This document shows, one piece after another, positions 34,697 to 36,306 of a DNA stretch of 36,306 bases. The position numbers and the translations under genes are program-made. Below the pieces are notes generated by a model. That model searched no databases and had not been told where the DNA came from. It worked only from the letters and a program-made list of their open reading frames with translations. The DNA comes from Deltaproteobacteria bacterium (lineage in GTDB: Bacteria > Desulfobacterota > Desulfuromonadia > Desulfuromonadales > JAAYDE01): assembly GCA_016926265.1 (NCBI GenBank), contig JAFGOW010000230.1, positions 1 through 36,306 on the forward strand, read 5' to 3'. How positions within the stretch are numbered: position 1 is the first letter of the stretch; each line of letters opens with the position of its first letter.

Positions 34697-35662
34697 ATGA
34701 TTAAATTGGGCCGTGCGAAAATAGCCATCATCGGCAGTGGCAATATAGGCGGGATTCTTGCCTTTCACGCCACTTCCCGGAAGCTGGGCGATATCGTTCT
34801 TTATGATGTGGTCGAGGGACGTCCCCAGGGAAAATCCCTGGATATCTCTGCCGCAGCGCGGGAAGACGAGTTCGACCTCCGCATCGTCGGCACCAACGAT
34901 TATGGCGATCTCAAAGATTCCAACATTGTTATCATCACCGCCGGCGCCACCCGGCGACCGGGGATGAGCCGCGACGATCTGGTCTATATCAACACCAAAA
35001 TCATCCGGGATGTTTCGGAGGGGATCAAAAAATACGCCCCCAATTCCTATATCATCGTGGTTTCCAACCCGCTCGATGCCATGGTGACGCTGTGCCAGCG
35101 CTATACCGGTTTTCCCCACCAACGGGTCATGGGAATGGCCGGCGTTCTTGATTCGGCCCGTTTCGCCACTTTCATCGCCTGGGAGCTGGGGATTTCCGTC
35201 CGCGATATCAACGCCACCGTCCTCGGGGGTCACGGCGATTCCATGGTTCCCATCGTTCGTTTCGCCAATGTCAACGGCATCCCGGTCATGGAACTGCTCG
35301 TGCGTAAATACAAAGGGGACAAGATCCACGCCAAAAAGGTCATGGACGGACTGGTCCAGAGGACCCAGAAGGCGGGCGGCGAGGTGGTGAAACTTCTCCA
35401 AGACGGGAGCGCCTATTTTTCTCCGGCCTCCAGCATCCTCACCATGGTCGAAGCCATCATCCAGAATCAGAAACGTCTCATGTCCGCCTCGGCCTATCTG
35501 ACTGGACAATTCGGCGTCTATGGCTATTATGTGGGGGTTCCCTGTATCATCGGAGCGGAAGGGGTGGAACAGATCGTAGAATTCGAAATGACCGAGGAGG
35601 AGAAAGCCATGTTCGACAAATCGGTGGCGGCGGTCAAAAATCTCGTCGGTACGCTGCCCTGA
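34697..35662 (+). CDS. mdh: Malate dehydrogenase
   Basis: A 321-residue LDH-like malate dehydrogenase oxidising malate to oxaloacetate with NAD. Motifs: nucleotide loop IIGSGNIGG (11-19), [15 protein letters not shown] with the substrate-binding Arg residues in the mobile loop, [20 protein letters not shown] and the catalytic His in GGHGDSMVP. Arg in the loop marks malate rather than lactate specificity. GGAGGGGAG lies just before the ATG. It is followed by ferredoxin and alpha subunits of a 2-oxoacid:ferredoxin oxidoreductase, an arrangement familiar from Geobacter, so the TCA cycle steps oxaloacetate formation and 2-oxoglutarate oxidation are co-located. Confidence 0.98.
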   Translation: MIKLGRAKIAIIGSGNIGGILAFHATSRKLGDIVLYDVVEGRPQGKSLDISAAAREDEFDLRIVGTNDYGDLKDSNIVIITAGATRRPGMSRDDLVYINTKIIRDVSEGIKKYAPNSYIIVVSNPLDAMVTLCQRYTGFPHQRVMGMAGVLDSARFATFIAWELGISVRDINATVLGGHGDSMVPIVRFANVNGIPVMELLVRKYKGDKIHAKKVMDGLVQRTQKAGGEVVKLLQDGSAYFSPASSILTMVEAIIQNQKRLMSASAYLTGQFGVYGYYVGVPCIIGAEGVEQIVEFEMTEEEKAMFDKSVAAVKNLVGTLP

Positions 35663-35742
35663 TTTTTGATGGATCCAGGGAGATTTTTTGGGGTCCAATT
35701 TTCCCTCAACCACCAATTGAAACATCGCGAGGAGATCTTTTA

Positions 35743-35934
35743 ATGGGCATCCCCCGAATTGAAATAAACGAAAAATACTGCAAAGGATGCAGCATCTGCG
35801 TGGAATTCTGCCCAAAGCAGGTTTTGCTGATGGAGGGTTTCGTGGCCAAGGTCGTCAATCCTGAGGCTTGCATCCAATGCATGCAGTGCGAACTCCGTTG
35901 CCCCGATTTCGCGATCCAGGTTTATCCCGAATAA
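35743..35934 (+). CDS. korD: 2x[4Fe-4S] ferredoxin, delta subunit of 2-oxoacid:ferredoxin oxidoreductase
   Basis: A 63-residue ferredoxin with two complete CxxCxxCxxxC sets: Cys13, 16, 19, 23 and Cys43, 46, 49, 53. The layout (EKYCKGCSICVEFCP ... NPEACIQCMQCELRCPDFAI) is that of the small electron-transfer subunit of KOR/VOR enzymes. It would pass electrons from 2-oxoglutarate oxidation to ferredoxin. CGAGGAG is about 9 bases upstream of ATG 35743. It precedes the alpha subunit by 24 bp. A porD-type subunit of a different 2-oxoacid oxidoreductase is a less likely alternative. Confidence 0.9.
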   Translation: MGIPRIEINEKYCKGCSICVEFCPKQVLLMEGFVAKVVNPEACIQCMQCELRCPDFAIQVYPE

Positions 35935-35958
35935 AATCAAGAGGAGGAATACTTCCCC

Positions 35959-36306
35959 GTGGCCAAAAAATCCGCTTTGATCCAAGGCAACGAAGCCTGC
36001 GCCCATGCGGCACTTTACGCCGGGTGCACCTTTTTCGCCGGCTATCCCATCACCCCCTCTTCGGAAATCGCCGAGGTGCTGTCAAAAGAGCTCCCCAAGA
36101 TCGGCGGCAAATTCATCCAGATGGAAGATGAAATCGGCGCCATGGCCGCCATCATCGGCGCTTCCCTGTGCGGGCACAAGGTCATGGACGCCTCTTCCGG
36201 CCCCGGCATGTCGCTCAAGCAGGAGCTGATCGGCTACGCCTGCATCGCCGAGGTCCCCTGCGTCATCGTCAACGTCATGCGCGGCGGCCCCTCCACCGGC
36301 ATGCCC
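35959..36306 (+). CDS. korA: 2-oxoglutarate:ferredoxin oxidoreductase subunit alpha, 5' part
   Basis: Starting at GTG 35959, 11 bases after GAGGAGG, 116 codons are open to the window edge. The sequence AKKSALIQGNEACAHAALYAGC, then FAGYPITPSSEIAEVL, then QMEDEIGAMAAIIGASLCG and DASSGPGMSLKQE matches the start of the pyrimidine-binding (alpha) subunit of KOR enzymes, where GYPITPSSEIAE and SGPG are hallmarks. The enzyme converts 2-oxoglutarate and CoA to succinyl-CoA with reduced ferredoxin. The gene continues beyond the window; beta and gamma subunits probably follow. A branched-chain 2-oxoacid specificity is not excluded. Confidence 0.93.
   Translation, partial: MAKKSALIQGNEACAHAALYAGCTFFAGYPITPSSEIAEVLSKELPKIGGKFIQMEDEIGAMAAIIGASLCGHKVMDASSGPGMSLKQELIGYACIAEVPCVIVNVMRGGPSTGMP

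Overview
The window looks like chromosome from a member of the Desulfuromonadia (Geobacter/Desulfuromonas/Pelobacter-type, formerly Deltaproteobacteria). The signs are high GC, an NAD-type malate dehydrogenase followed directly by a small 2x[4Fe-4S] ferredoxin and the alpha subunit of a 2-oxoacid:ferredoxin oxidoreductase, AcnB-type aconitase, a GSU2403-family protein, many GGDEF/HD-GYP/HDOD regulators, and HEAT-repeat proteins. This assignment comes from gene content and protein style, not from a database search.

Layout. 1-2230 is gene-poor and decaying. It holds a wrecked C-terminal piece of a REP-associated (Y1/RAYT) transposase, a PEP-CTERM exoprotein gene with an in-frame stop codon, and a 500-bp cluster of dispersed 'cacgcaaagacgc'-type repeats in both orientations. 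2239-3655 has a GSU2403-family nucleotidyltransferase-fold protein behind a palindromic operator-like site, and a 57-residue small protein. 3664-7578 is one minus-strand transcription unit with promoter, leader and terminator: HIT protein, ExbB, ExbD, ROK sugar kinase, 6-phosphofructokinase. 7684-9119 is thrC, sharing a perfect bidirectional terminator with the convergent glnB-glnA operon. 11265-12348 is a Nudix hydrolase plus a DUF2148 Fe-S protein, divergent from an lpxA homologue. The lpxA homologue leads into a HEAT-repeat protein and an HD-GYP protein. The last two appear to share the same N-terminal domain, which I regard as the most interesting observation here.

16798-18690 is a sparse stretch with a YkoF-like thiamine-binding protein, a probable DUF3135 protein, a fragment of a DDE transposase and a small single-pass membrane protein. 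18690-26080 carries an XRE regulator, a GapN-like aldehyde dehydrogenase, an HDOD-GGDEF protein, a DUF3617 protein and acnB, which has a near-consensus promoter with an operator-like inverted repeat. 26232-34164 has comEC, a response regulator-GGDEF, hisS, aspS (TTG start, residues of the non-discriminating type) and a LysM lipoprotein. 34200-36306 has an AT-rich promoter island with repeated ATTTCAT/ATGAAAT boxes, a long leader, mdh, the ferredoxin subunit, and korA cut by the window edge.

Together the genes cover central carbon flow (PFK, ROK kinase, GapN-like enzyme, AcnB, MDH, KOR), nitrogen assimilation (GlnB/GlnA), translation (HisRS, AspRS), envelope functions (LpxA, ExbBD, LysM) and cyclic-di-GMP signalling (two GGDEF proteins, one HD-GYP). 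No rRNA, tRNA, CRISPR array or intact mobile element was found.
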